Source: an uncultured Chitinophagales bacterium (GTDB lineage Bacteria > Bacteroidota > Bacteroidia > Chitinophagales > JAHDHT01). From it: a stretch of DNA of 40,532 nt. The notes under the pieces are model-generated. The model saw nothing but the letters and a program-made list of their open reading frames with translations. It made no database searches and was not told the origin of the DNA. This document shows positions 17,960 through 27,367 of the stretch, piece after piece; the first letter of the stretch is position 1, and every line of letters starts with the position of its first letter. A program made the translations under genes and the position numbers. Location: positions 1-40,532 of the forward strand of contig CALHDG010000068.1 of NCBI GenBank assembly GCA_938023075.1. The letters run 5' to 3'.

Positions 17960-19303
17960 TTATTTGCCGGTATAATTAAAGGGGTTAATATTTTTCAATT
18001 CAGTTTTAATTGTTTTGTCAACTTGAAGTGCATCAATAAATTGATGAAGGCTTTGTTGGTTGATGTGTTGGTTAGTCCGGGTGAGGGCTTTTAAGGCTTC
18101 ATAGGGTTGAGGGTAATTTTCGCGCCGCAGTATATTTTGAATGGCTTCGGCAACTACCGCCCAATTGTTGTTTAAGTCTTCTTCTATTTTTGCCGGATTG
18201 AGTAATAACTTATTGAAGCCTTTTTGTATAGCACTAAAGGCAATGATAGTATGTGCAAAAGGAACTCCAATGTTTCGGCTAACGGTGCTATCGGTTAAAT
18301 CTCTTTGCAAGCGACTGATAGGTAGTTTATTAGCAAAATGGTTAAACAAGCTGTTGGCAATACCGAGATTACCTTCGGCGTTTTCAAAATCGATAGGGTT
18401 TACTTTATGTGGCATTGCCGATGAGCCAACTTCACCTTCCTTTATTTGTTGTTTAAAATAATCCATTGAAATATAGGTCCAAATGTCGCGGCAACAATCA
18501 ATTAGAATAGTGTTAATTCGCCGGCATGCATCAAATAAAGCAGCCATATTATCGTAGGGTTCAATTTGTGTTGTGGGGAAGGTGCGTTGCAAACCCAATT
18601 GTTGCTCTACAAATTGATCGGCAAAACGATGCCAATTGATAGCAGGGTAAGCGGCAAAGTGTGCGTTAAAGTTGCCGGTTGCTCCACCAAATTTTACACT
18701 AATGGGTACGGCTTTTAATTGTTGTAGTTGTGTTTGGATGCGTTGTACAAAAACCATAATTTCTTTACCAAGTTTGGTTGGTGAGGCAGGCTGACCGTGT
18801 GTTCGGGCAAGCATAGGTTGCTTAGTCCATAGTAAAGCACCGGCTTGTAATTGGTCAATTAATTGCTGGCATGCCGGATAATATATATCATTTAAAAAAT
18901 CTCGGATACTTAATGGAACCGCCGTGTTGTTAATATCTTGCGAGGTTAAGCCAAAGTGAATAAACTCTTTGTAAGAGGTTAAGTTAAGGGCATCCATTTT
19001 TTCTTTAATAAAATATTCTACTGCCTTTACATCGTGGTTGGTTGTTTTTTCTATGTTTTTGATGTGTGCAGCATCCGCTTCGCTAAAGTTTTCATACACT
19101 TTTTCTAAGGCATCAAACGAGGTTTTATCAATTGATGCCAACTGCGGAAGTGGTAAATTATACAGTGCTTCGAAATAAGCAATTTCTACAAACACCCGAT
19201 ATTTAATTAAGGCAAATTCGGAGAAATAAGGTGCTAATTGCGCTACCTTGTTTCTATACCGTCCGTCAATTGGTGCTAGGGCAGTTAGTGTGTTTAATTC
19301 CAT
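17960..19303 (-). CDS. purB: Adenylosuccinate lyase
   Basis: A 447-residue enzyme of the fumarase/aspartase superfamily, class I (E. coli type, ~456 residues). The signature GSSAMPHKVNPIDFENAEGN is clear, as are TSQDINNTAVP, ARTHGQPASPTKLGKE and the GGATGNFNAH segment. It removes fumarate from adenylosuccinate (AMP synthesis) and from SAICAR (IMP synthesis) in the cytoplasm. The start is the ATG at 19303; a TTG three bases earlier is less likely. It follows a tRNA-Ser gene read in the same direction, 93 bases away. Confidence 0.97.
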   Translation of the reverse strand: MELNTLTALAPIDGRYRNKVAQLAPYFSEFALIKYRVFVEIAYFEALYNLPLPQLASIDKTSFDALEKVYENFSEADAAHIKNIEKTTNHDVKAVEYFIKEKMDALNLTSYKEFIHFGLTSQDINNTAVPLSIRDFLNDIYYPACQQLIDQLQAGALLWTKQPMLARTHGQPASPTKLGKEIMVFVQRIQTQLQQLKAVPISVKFGGATGNFNAHFAAYPAINWHRFADQFVEQQLGLQRTFPTTQIEPYDNMAALFDACRRINTILIDCCRDIWTYISMDYFKQQIKEGEVGSSAMPHKVNPIDFENAEGNLGIANSLFNHFANKLPISRLQRDLTDSTVSRNIGVPFAHTIIAFSAIQKGFNKLLLNPAKIEEDLNNNWAVVAEAIQNILRRENYPQPYEALKALTRTNQHINQQSLHQFIDALQVDKTIKTELKNINPFNYTGK

Positions 19304-19395
19304 CAAATATTATTATGCTGTTTGGTAAAGCGGTGAGGTAGGTAAGCACTATAGAGCGTGTCAGCCTGTGCGTAAACCATATAAAAAAAGAAAAG

Positions 19396-19482
19396 CGGAG
19401 GAAGAGGGATTCGAACCCCCGATACCCTTTCGAGTATGCTGGTTTTCAAGACCAGTGCATTCAACCGCTCTGCCATTCCTCC
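19396..19482 (-). tRNA. tRNA-Ser (anticodon UGA)
   Basis: An 87-base tRNA with a seven-base acceptor stem GGAGGAA/TTCCTCC and discriminator G. The anticodon arm is CTGGT-CTTGAAA-ACCAG (anticodon at 19448-19446). It has a long variable arm typical of serine (CATACTCGAAAGGGTATCG) and a TPsiC arm with GGTTCGAATCC. CCA is not encoded. A -7-like box lies four bases before the mature 5' end. Confidence 0.97.
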
Positions 19483-19486
19483 GCCG

Positions 19487-19494
19487 CAAAAATA
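19487..19494 (-). promoter_or_regulatory. Bacteroidota -7 box upstream of tRNA-Ser
   Basis: Read on the minus strand, TATTTTTG fits the TAnnTTTG -7 consensus of Bacteroidota. It ends four bases before the mature tRNA 5' end. No perfect -33 TTTG is present; an ATTG lies ~23 bases upstream. Confidence 0.5.
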
Positions 19495-19714
19495 GAAAGT
19501 CTATTTATAAATAGCAGCAATTGTCCGTTTTTTTTTATTTAAATTTTTAAAACGGTATTTTTGTGAAGAATTTCTTTATAATAAGAACACTTTCAGTTTT
19601 TCAGCATATTGATTACCATTTGTTTAAATATAACAGCACTTAAAAATGCATCCTTCAAAATTTCTAAGGTGACGCTCTATATTTAAAAGGTCTTAAAAAA
19701 TAAATACAATTATT

Positions 19715-20371
19715 ATGATGGATACAATAAAAATGGCAGTTCAATTATTATCTGTGATTGGTATAATTGGCTTTTTCGCGGCTTGTGTGGCGGTTGAAGA
19801 AAATGATCCGCGATTGAAAGCACATGAAGAAGCTATAAAGAAAGGAAAAGAAAGAACCCAATGGATAAATGCGGTTGATGGAACGAATACCACAAATTCT
19901 TCTGTGCAAAAAGAAACCGATACCAAAAATGGTGCATCAAAAAATAAGGATATCTTAAAAAATAAGGAAAACACCAATGAGCAAAGTCCAATGAAAGAGA
20001 CAAATAATCAAAATAACAACATTCAAGAAGATCAACAAATTCAGACTAAGCAGCCAAACTCTGATATTAAACCGAAGGGCAATGAACCGAACCAACCAGT
20101 TAATAATGCCCGGACTGAGGCAGACCGCATACAAAACAACACTAAAGACAGGCTTAATAAAGTTGAAGACCGATTAAACAAAAAAGGAGCCAATACTCAA
20201 CCTAGTAAAATTCAGTTAAAAAAACCAGTAGATAGTTTGCGTGAAAATTTAAGAAAAAACAAACTGCCAAACAATCAAAATACAAACACGAATAAACCAG
20301 GTAATAAAGATTATTTCAATACACGGAAACAAAAAAATAAGCTAACTGATTCTCTTCAACTCAATAATTAA
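19715..20371 (+). CDS. Low-complexity Asn/Lys/Gln-rich lipoprotein
   Basis: A 218-residue protein. Residues 1-24 are a lipoprotein signal (IGFFAACVAVEEND, with Cys24 as the likely lipid site). The rest is polar and rich in Asn, Lys, Gln, Thr and Pro (NNQNNNIQEDQQ, NKPGNKDYFNTRKQ), with no recognisable domain and likely disordered. It holds a short near-repeat, DRLNKVEDRLNKK. The gene ends 30 bases before ku, and the two may be co-transcribed, though no functional link is known. A TATTTTTG box at 19556-19563 would give a long leader. Family unknown. Confidence 0.7.
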   Translation: MMDTIKMAVQLLSVIGIIGFFAACVAVEENDPRLKAHEEAIKKGKERTQWINAVDGTNTTNSSVQKETDTKNGASKNKDILKNKENTNEQSPMKETNNQNNNIQEDQQIQTKQPNSDIKPKGNEPNQPVNNARTEADRIQNNTKDRLNKVEDRLNKKGANTQPSKIQLKKPVDSLRENLRKNKLPNNQNTNTNKPGNKDYFNTRKQKNKLTDSLQLNN

Positions 20372-20401
20372 TAATTAATAATTGTATAACTTGCACATTG
20401 T

Positions 20402-21196
20402 ATGAGATCAGTTTGGAAAGGACATATCCGGTTTTCGTTGGTAACTATACCAATACAAATTTTTAATGCCTTAGAGTACAAAGGCAATATATCATTTAAG
20501 CAACTCCATAAAGAAGATAACGGACCGGTGGGCTATGATAAGGTTTGCCGAAGTTGTAACACCAAAGTACCTAAAGAAGATATTGTAAAAGGCTATGAAT
20601 ATGAGCCCGATCAATTTGTAATTATTGCAGATGAAGATATCAATAAAATTAAATTAAAAAGTACTAAAGCTATCGATATTGAGGCTTTTGTTGACTTAGC
20701 CGAAGTGCATCCAAGCCGTTATGAAAATGTGTATTTTGTTGGTCCGAATGGAGAAGTTGCCCAAAAAACCTATAGTTTATTTTGTCAAACTTTAATAAAA
20801 AGTAAAAAAGCAGGTATTGGCAGAATTATTTTAAGAGACCGGGAAGATGTGGTGATGTTAGTACCACATAAAAATGGTTTAATTATGTACAAATTACGGT
20901 ATCCATATGAAGTAAGGAGTATTGATAAAGTACCGGATTTGCCCGAAAAACCTGAAGTAGATGAAACCCAGTTAAAGTTGGCTCAAACGTTGGTTGATTC
21001 CTTGTCCACCAAATTTGAAGAAGTGGATTTTGAAGATCGTTACCGCGATGCGATTATTGAATTGGTGAACAATAAAGTGGAAGGTAAAGAAACGGTTAGT
21101 ATGAGCGATGGAGAAGATGATACACCGGTAGTTGATATTATGAGTGCTTTAAAAGAAAGCATTGCAAAAGCGAAAAAAGAAAAAAAGAGCGCGTGA
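20402..21196 (+). CDS. ku: Non-homologous end-joining protein Ku
   Basis: A 264-residue bacterial Ku, the usual family length. The N-terminus MRSVWKGHIRFSLVTIPIQI is diagnostic, followed by ISFKQLHKEDNGPVGYDKVC and CRSCNTKVPKEDIVKGYEYE. Ku forms a ring that holds double-strand DNA ends and recruits ligase LigD. The C-terminus is Lys-rich (KESIAKAKKEKKSA), as is usual for DNA-contacting tails. No ligD lies in this window, so it must be elsewhere or absent. It ends 14 bases from the convergent histidine kinase gene. Confidence 0.95.
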   Translation: MRSVWKGHIRFSLVTIPIQIFNALEYKGNISFKQLHKEDNGPVGYDKVCRSCNTKVPKEDIVKGYEYEPDQFVIIADEDINKIKLKSTKAIDIEAFVDLAEVHPSRYENVYFVGPNGEVAQKTYSLFCQTLIKSKKAGIGRIILRDREDVVMLVPHKNGLIMYKLRYPYEVRSIDKVPDLPEKPEVDETQLKLAQTLVDSLSTKFEEVDFEDRYRDAIIELVNNKVEGKETVSMSDGEDDTPVVDIMSALKESIAKAKKEKKSA

Positions 21197-21210
21197 AAAT
21201 TAAGCATTCA

Positions 21211-24200
21211 CTAAGTGTTAATTTCATTGTAAATTGGTAGTTCTATATAAAAAGTGGTTCCTACATCCATTGCTGTTTCAAATGAAATTTTACCATCGCT
21301 TTGCTCAATAATCTGTTTGGTAATGGCTAAGCCTAAACCCATACCCGAACCTTTGGTAGTAAAGTTGGGGGTAAAAACCTTATCTTGTATTTCTGGAGGA
21401 ATGCCGCTTCCATTATCTTTAAACGCAATATGTACAATCCCATTATTTCTTATGCTCGATACTTCAATTATCCCTTCTTTTTCTTTGGGTATGGATTGAA
21501 TTGCGTTTTTAATTAAATTATTAAATACTTGAACCAATTGGTTTTTATCGGAATAAACCAACCAATTTTCAGCAGGTTTATCAAAATTAATATCAATTAC
21601 CTCTTCGCTGCTTGCATATAAGGGTATTACATTTGCCAACAATTCATTAATGTTTAACACCGCATTTTCGGCTTTTGGCATTTTAGCAAACGACGAAAAT
21701 ACAGAGGCAATATTGGCAAGGTTTTCAATTTGTTCTACTAAGGTTTTACTTACTTTAATTGTCAAATCTTTCACTTGAGGAGAATCGTCTTTTAAAGCTC
21801 TTTGCAAATGCTGTATACTCAATTTCATTGGGGTAAGTGGGTTTTTAATTTCGTGAGCAACCTGCCTTGCCATTTGCCGCCATGCCGATTGCCGCTCGGA
21901 CTGTGCCAACATTTTTGCACTATCATCTAACTCTTCAATCATTTGATTATACCCATTGATTAAACGGCCTATTTCATCATCATAATTCCACTGTATTGGG
22001 TCGTGTTTTTGCCCAAGGCGGAAAGTTTGCATTTTATCCCCCACTTTAGTTAAAGAGTTGGTCAACGTTTTCGAAATCATGAGCGCGATAATACTGCCTA
22101 GAATAAATAAAAAGACATAAACGTTAACTAGTGCCAAAATAAAATCAGTTACTTCTTTTTGCAAGGCTTTATCATCAGATAAAATATAGGGAATGTTAAC
22201 TATAGCCAACAATTTATCATCAATATTGTCTTTTAATTGAAAGTAGGCAGACGTATATGCCAATTCACCAATTTTTTCTTCGTGTTCAAAATCTTGTTTC
22301 TGTTCTTTTACCAGCCTATTTAGTACGGTTGGGTTTATTTTTTCGGTCAATAATTCTTTATCAAAAACGGTTCGTAAAGAAGATCCAATTAAATTTCCTT
22401 TTGGATTATAAATATTGATATCCACCCCATGCACTTTAGAAATGGAATAGCTTAAACTATCTAAAGTACTCGACATTTGTTGCTGCTTTCTTACCAATTC
22501 TTTTCTAATTTCCTTTTTTTGATCTACAAAAGAAAGCCTTGATTTGTGAACTCTATTCAAAAAATTAGAATCTATTTTAGCAATAAAATTACCATCTGAA
22601 ATGCGTTGTTCCGCAATTTCGTTTTTAAAACTAATTTCTACGGCGTCTCTTTTTGTTAGCAAACGATCTTTATCAACATTATCGAATTGACGAATTAAAA
22701 ATACGGTAATAATAACTCCGGTAAGGAAAAAGCTAAACAACAAAAGGGCTAACATCGATAAGTTTACCCGCCTTCTAAAAGAAGATAAGAAAAAGGTAAA
22801 TGGATTTTTATTGTATAAGATGCTGGTTATGGATAAATAGATAAGCCAAACCAAACCCAAAAGTACAATTGCTATTAAATAAACAAAAGAAAATAGTGAA
22901 ATCGGACCAATCAGATCAAAGACTTCTTTAGATAAAACTAAATATTCTTCCTCCGCTTTTACTTTATAGATTAAATGAGAAAATCCATCTTTGTCAAAAA
23001 AATCGAAAGGTTGTTGAGGAGGTGAAAAATAAGGCGTAAAGTTTATTGGAAAATTATAATCGCCTTTTTGTATGTAACTTAAAACACCTGCTTTTTTATC
23101 AAATTTGTCTTTTTTATATCTGGCATAACTGTATTCATCAGAAATGTTGGCATTTCTATTAGTTCTGTTTTTACTTTGTAACAATTCAGGATAAACCAAT
23201 ATTTTTTCGATTGCAGTTGGTATAATTTCAATATATAAATAAGCAACTTTAGATTTGCTATCGGGGTCTTCAATTTCCAATTCAATTAAATATTCATATT
23301 GATTGGCTCGGGTAACTGAACGCCATAAATTTTCATTGATAGAAGTTTGCTCGGCAGAAGAAATTTTCTTTTCTAATAAGTCATTTCGAGGTGTACCGGT
23401 ACTTTTTATATGATATTTTCCTGATCCGTTATAAATGTGCGTTGTAATGTCAAAACCACTTACATAATCTTGAAAATAGGTGCGTATAATATAATTGTCT
23501 AAAGTTTTCTTAAATTTAAATTTATCTTTTACCCAATCAGGGAAATAAGGGTCTTTTTCAATTAATTGAATTTTATTACTTAAATATCCTTCGGTGCTAG
23601 GGTCGTTACCTTGCGAAAGTTGCAAAATCATTTGTTTTCGATGTACTTTTTCTTTTCGAGCATCTAACATATAAATATAACTAGATGCAAAAAGACAGCT
23701 AAACGATAACCACAAAAATGTAAAGTTTAAAGAGAAATCGCGTTTAATACTGCGACGCTCAGACATTTGAAAGACATAGGCTCCTATAATTAAAATGAAC
23801 GCAAAAAGCTGTTTTATATCGATGCCATTAATTGCATATCCATTATTAAATATAGTTTCAGAATATCTAACATAATTAATAAGTGAAACTAAAATATACT
23901 CAAGCCCAAAACCTAAAGGAACAATGCCAAACACCAATAAAATACGGGTTTTTAATGAGATGCCTAAGGTTTTAGAAATGTTTAATACGGTTTGATATAA
24001 AAAGTAAAAGGTACTTAGCATTAGCATTATGCAAATGAATGCTAACAGCAGGTTAAAAAAGTTTTCTGTTTCAAACAAAGTACGTACATCAAAATTGATA
24101 GTAGAATCTATAACAATACTCTTTATTAAACCAGCTATGTAAATGGCAGCTAAAACCAAAATTAAATGTGCAATTGAAAACACCAGTAATTTGGTATTCG

Positions 24201-25149
24201 ATTTTAAGCCTTGTAGTATTTCAATTTTAAAGTTACTGTAAATAAATGCCGTAAACCAAGTTGTTAAAACCAGGTGTAAAAACAAATCGCCAATTGAACC
24301 TAAAAACCGTGATGAAGCATATAGAGTAGGATCAAAAAAAAGCAAGTCGTCAAAACCAGGGATGTAGTGCAGTAACATAACCAGCACACTTACCAGCAGT
24401 ATTCCTAAAGAAATAACAATATATCCATACAAGGTTTTTTGTTGATTTAAATAAAATAACGCTAAAGAAGTAAGATAGATTAAAAGCGTTATTAAACCTA
24501 AGGCAAATAAAATGATAGAGTAAGTTGAATATTTTTTCAGGCTTTCTACATTTGAACTGATTGAAAAAAGATAAGCTCCCTCGGGATTAGTTATATGCTT
24601 ATAGTTACTTTTGAAATTACTTGAACCAGTAGGGTGAAAAGCATAGTTTCCATTTAATTCAAATATATCATTAAATTTATGTTGTATGTATTTGTTTTCA
24701 ATTTCGTGCTCCAAATAAACCGGTAGCAAACCTATTAAAGTTATAATATTGTTTGTTTCTTCATATTGTTTTTTAATAATATTATAATAGCCTTTTTTAA
24801 GTTTAATGGTTTGTTCAGTATTTTGTAAACGATACACTTTACCTGGGTCAAGAACCACATCATTTTTGCTCCAAAACTGTAACGTATCGTTTTGATAATA
24901 AAGTAAGGTAAAAGATTGGTTGTGATGTTCTTCAAAATAGCTGTCAATTTTCAAGCTATCTGAATTTAAAATCGTTTCGTGTATTTGACTAAAATCGTTT
25001 CTAAAATCTGCTAATTGATTTTCAATTTTGGTTGATCCGCTTAAATTGTATTTGTTGAAATAATTTACATAGTGTAAGCCAAAGCCAATTATTAATAAAA
25101 TAAGAGACAAGTTTAATAAAAAGATATTTTTATTTAAACGAAAAGTCAT
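21211..25149 (-). CDS. Large multi-pass membrane histidine kinase
   Basis: A 1312-residue sensor kinase. One helix at ~8-28 is followed by a ~170-residue extracytoplasmic region, a block of about eight helices at ~205-490, a second extracytoplasmic region to ~745, two more helices to ~815, a third region and a last helix near 990-1010. Then come a HAMP-like linker (DDEIGRLINGYNQMIEEL), the H box QVAHEIKNPLTPMK with His1099, the N box QVFNNLIKNAIQSIP, and G boxes DNGSGIPPE and GSGMGLGLAI. The H box resembles NtrY-type kinases. No response regulator is adjacent, so the partner is unknown. The sensory input is also unknown. Confidence 0.92.
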   Translation of the reverse strand: MTFRLNKNIFLLNLSLILLIIGFGLHYVNYFNKYNLSGSTKIENQLADFRNDFSQIHETILNSDSLKIDSYFEEHHNQSFTLLYYQNDTLQFWSKNDVVLDPGKVYRLQNTEQTIKLKKGYYNIIKKQYEETNNIITLIGLLPVYLEHEIENKYIQHKFNDIFELNGNYAFHPTGSSNFKSNYKHITNPEGAYLFSISSNVESLKKYSTYSIILFALGLITLLIYLTSLALFYLNQQKTLYGYIVISLGILLVSVLVMLLHYIPGFDDLLFFDPTLYASSRFLGSIGDLFLHLVLTTWFTAFIYSNFKIEILQGLKSNTKLLVFSIAHLILVLAAIYIAGLIKSIVIDSTINFDVRTLFETENFFNLLLAFICIMLMLSTFYFLYQTVLNISKTLGISLKTRILLVFGIVPLGFGLEYILVSLINYVRYSETIFNNGYAINGIDIKQLFAFILIIGAYVFQMSERRSIKRDFSLNFTFLWLSFSCLFASSYIYMLDARKEKVHRKQMILQLSQGNDPSTEGYLSNKIQLIEKDPYFPDWVKDKFKFKKTLDNYIIRTYFQDYVSGFDITTHIYNGSGKYHIKSTGTPRNDLLEKKISSAEQTSINENLWRSVTRANQYEYLIELEIEDPDSKSKVAYLYIEIIPTAIEKILVYPELLQSKNRTNRNANISDEYSYARYKKDKFDKKAGVLSYIQKGDYNFPINFTPYFSPPQQPFDFFDKDGFSHLIYKVKAEEEYLVLSKEVFDLIGPISLFSFVYLIAIVLLGLVWLIYLSITSILYNKNPFTFFLSSFRRRVNLSMLALLLFSFFLTGVIITVFLIRQFDNVDKDRLLTKRDAVEISFKNEIAEQRISDGNFIAKIDSNFLNRVHKSRLSFVDQKKEIRKELVRKQQQMSSTLDSLSYSISKVHGVDINIYNPKGNLIGSSLRTVFDKELLTEKINPTVLNRLVKEQKQDFEHEEKIGELAYTSAYFQLKDNIDDKLLAIVNIPYILSDDKALQKEVTDFILALVNVYVFLFILGSIIALMISKTLTNSLTKVGDKMQTFRLGQKHDPIQWNYDDEIGRLINGYNQMIEELDDSAKMLAQSERQSAWRQMARQVAHEIKNPLTPMKLSIQHLQRALKDDSPQVKDLTIKVSKTLVEQIENLANIASVFSSFAKMPKAENAVLNINELLANVIPLYASSEEVIDINFDKPAENWLVYSDKNQLVQVFNNLIKNAIQSIPKEKEGIIEVSSIRNNGIVHIAFKDNGSGIPPEIQDKVFTPNFTTKGSGMGLGLAITKQIIEQSDGKISFETAMDVGTTFYIELPIYNEINT

Positions 25150-25389
25150 AATCCTTTAACCTAATTTTTTAGCAGTTGTATTACTTATTTCATATTTTCA
25201 TAACACTCGGTACTAATAATTGCTAATTACACAATGTTTACTAGTTATTTAAACTACCAAAGTTTTTTATCAGCATATTTGATAACAAAACTACAAACGA
25301 ATATCATAATTTTACGCTAATATACCATACTTGTTTAGCTAATAAATACTTTTTAAAATAAATAGCTACAAAAGCAATACCATGTTAGC

Positions 25390-25397
25390 TATATTTG
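25390..25397 (+). promoter_or_regulatory. -7 box upstream of the multihaem cytochrome gene
   Basis: TATATTTG fits TAnnTTTG. It lies 17 bases before the ATG at 25415, giving a leader of roughly a dozen bases. The -33 box is not clear. The 265-base gap 25150-25414 separates two divergent genes and shows nothing else. Confidence 0.5.
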
Positions 25398-25414
25398 TGT
25401 AGATATTGTATTAC

Positions 25415-27334
25415 ATGTTACCAAACAGAATGTTAATTTATGGTTTTTTATTGTTGGCAATAAGTCTGTTTGTAGTATGTCGCTCTTCCAATACTATTGT
25501 AAATCAAGATAATACAACCTACCTTAACCATAACGATACGGTTAATTACGTAGGCTCAGAAAGTTGCAGAGGCTGCCATACCGAAATTTACGAGAGCTTT
25601 ATGCATACCGGCATGGGCGAATCTTTTGGTTTGGCAAATCCTGAAAAAAGTGCGTCTATCATCAATCAACATACCTTAATTTTCGATTCCATTAACAATT
25701 ATTATTACCAACCTTTTTGGCAAGATGATTCTTTAATGGTAAAAGAATTTAGGTTAGATGATCGAGATACCATTTATCAACGCACCGAGCATATTAAATA
25801 CATTATTGGTTCTGGTCATCATACTAACTCGCATATTTTTGAACAAAACGGATATTTATATCAGGCACCCATTACTTTCTATACTCAAAAAAAGATATGG
25901 GATTTTGCGCCCGGCTTTTCTGGTGGCTTTAGCACACGCTTTGACCGGCTAATTGGTACCGAATGTATGAACTGTCACAACAGCTTTTGCGAACAACCAA
26001 CCGGTTCTGAAAACAAATACGATTGGGTTGCCAAAGGCATTAGTTGCGAACGTTGCCACGGACCCGGTGAAGTACACGTAAAACTAAAAACAGCGGGCGA
26101 AATAGTAGATACCGCAACACAAATAGATTACTCGATTGTAAACCCCGCCAAATTAGACCGCGCAACGCAAATGCAGGTTTGTCAACGTTGCCATGTGCAG
26201 GGTATTGCGGTTTTAAAAGATGATCAAAGCTTTTATGATTTTAAACCCGGTCAAGATTTAGAAGAGTTGATGGATGTTTTTATACCCAGATATTCGGGTG
26301 CCAATACTAAATTTATTATGGCTTCGCAAGCCGACCGGTTGATGCAAAGTGCTTGCTACCAAAACGCTGAAATGACATGTATTTCTTGTCATAATCCACA
26401 CATTAGCACCCGCGTAACTTCTATTGATTATTTTAATCAGAAGTGTCAAAATTGCCATCCATCAAATACTAAAAAAGATTGTATTTTAAATGTAGATGAA
26501 CGAAGCCATAACAATAATAACTGCTCTGCTTGTCATATGCCGGAGTCTCCTTCTATAGATATTCCACACGTTACCGTTACCGATCATTTAATTCGGGTAC
26601 AACCCAATGAAGCTGAAAAAAAGGTACCAGCAGAGTTTACATATTTAAAAAATGTTATTTCAAAAGATACTGACCACGCAATGCAAGCACTAGGCTATTT
26701 ATCGTTTTATGAAAAGTTTACACCCAATGCTTCTTTATTAGATTCTGCCGCTTATTATTTGAGCAAAAAATCATCTTACCCAAATAAAAAAACAGAAGGA
26801 ATAGTTTGGTTGAATTTTATTCGGCAAAACTACGATGCAAATTATCAACTTACTCAAAAAACAGATACCGCCTCAATAAAAGATGCATGGACTTGTTACC
26901 GCATAGGAGCTTCTATTGATGCTTTAGAAAAATATGATCGTTCGCTACCTTATTTAAAAAAATCGGTTGATTTAGAGACGTTTAATTTAGATTTCCAAAA
27001 TAAATATGGGGCAGCTTTAATGAAATTGAACCAATATAAAGCGGCAAAAAACGTTTTTGAATTTATTATTTCAGAAAATAATCAACATATTAGCGGTTTA
27101 ACTAACTTGGGGTTTGTGTACTTAAATATGGGAAATGTGGAAAAAGCGGAACAATTTTATGATAAAGCACTTACCTTTAACCCAGATTATTTGCCCGCTT
27201 TAATGAACAAAGTAGGTATTTATATTGTTAAAAAAGATAAGATAAACTCCAAAATTTGGGTACAAAAAGTGTTAGCAATTCAACCTGATCACATACAGGC
27301 TAACTATATTTTGAATAACTTAAATACTTTATAA
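25415..27334 (+). CDS. Multihaem c-type cytochrome with C-terminal TPRs
   Basis: A 639-residue exported protein. The N-terminus has one hydrophobic segment ending VVCRSS, probably a lipoprotein signal. Seven CXXCH haem-binding motifs are visible in order: CRGCH, CMNCH, CERCH, CQRCH, CISCH, CQNCH, CSACH, in residues ~50-375. The opening GSESCRGCHTEIYESFMHTGM resembles cytochrome c554-type multihaem proteins. The C-terminal part carries TPR motifs (NLGFVYLNMGNVEKAEQFYDKALTFNPDY). Redox partner and substrate are unknown. The start is the ATG at 25415; a frame-compatible TTG nine bases upstream is less likely. The mltG gene follows after 33 bases. Confidence 0.88.
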   Translation: MLPNRMLIYGFLLLAISLFVVCRSSNTIVNQDNTTYLNHNDTVNYVGSESCRGCHTEIYESFMHTGMGESFGLANPEKSASIINQHTLIFDSINNYYYQPFWQDDSLMVKEFRLDDRDTIYQRTEHIKYIIGSGHHTNSHIFEQNGYLYQAPITFYTQKKIWDFAPGFSGGFSTRFDRLIGTECMNCHNSFCEQPTGSENKYDWVAKGISCERCHGPGEVHVKLKTAGEIVDTATQIDYSIVNPAKLDRATQMQVCQRCHVQGIAVLKDDQSFYDFKPGQDLEELMDVFIPRYSGANTKFIMASQADRLMQSACYQNAEMTCISCHNPHISTRVTSIDYFNQKCQNCHPSNTKKDCILNVDERSHNNNNCSACHMPESPSIDIPHVTVTDHLIRVQPNEAEKKVPAEFTYLKNVISKDTDHAMQALGYLSFYEKFTPNASLLDSAAYYLSKKSSYPNKKTEGIVWLNFIRQNYDANYQLTQKTDTASIKDAWTCYRIGASIDALEKYDRSLPYLKKSVDLETFNLDFQNKYGAALMKLNQYKAAKNVFEFIISENNQHISGLTNLGFVYLNMGNVEKAEQFYDKALTFNPDYLPALMNKVGIYIVKKDKINSKIWVQKVLAIQPDHIQANYILNNLNTL

Positions 27335-27367
27335 AACGACTTTAATAAAACAGTAGGAATTAACAAT

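Noticed and set aside
21190-21230. Hairpin ATTAAGCATTC/TGTTAAT between ku and the histidine kinase gene
   Set aside because: The stem is imperfect and lies over both stop regions; it may be a weak bidirectional terminator but I could not support it.
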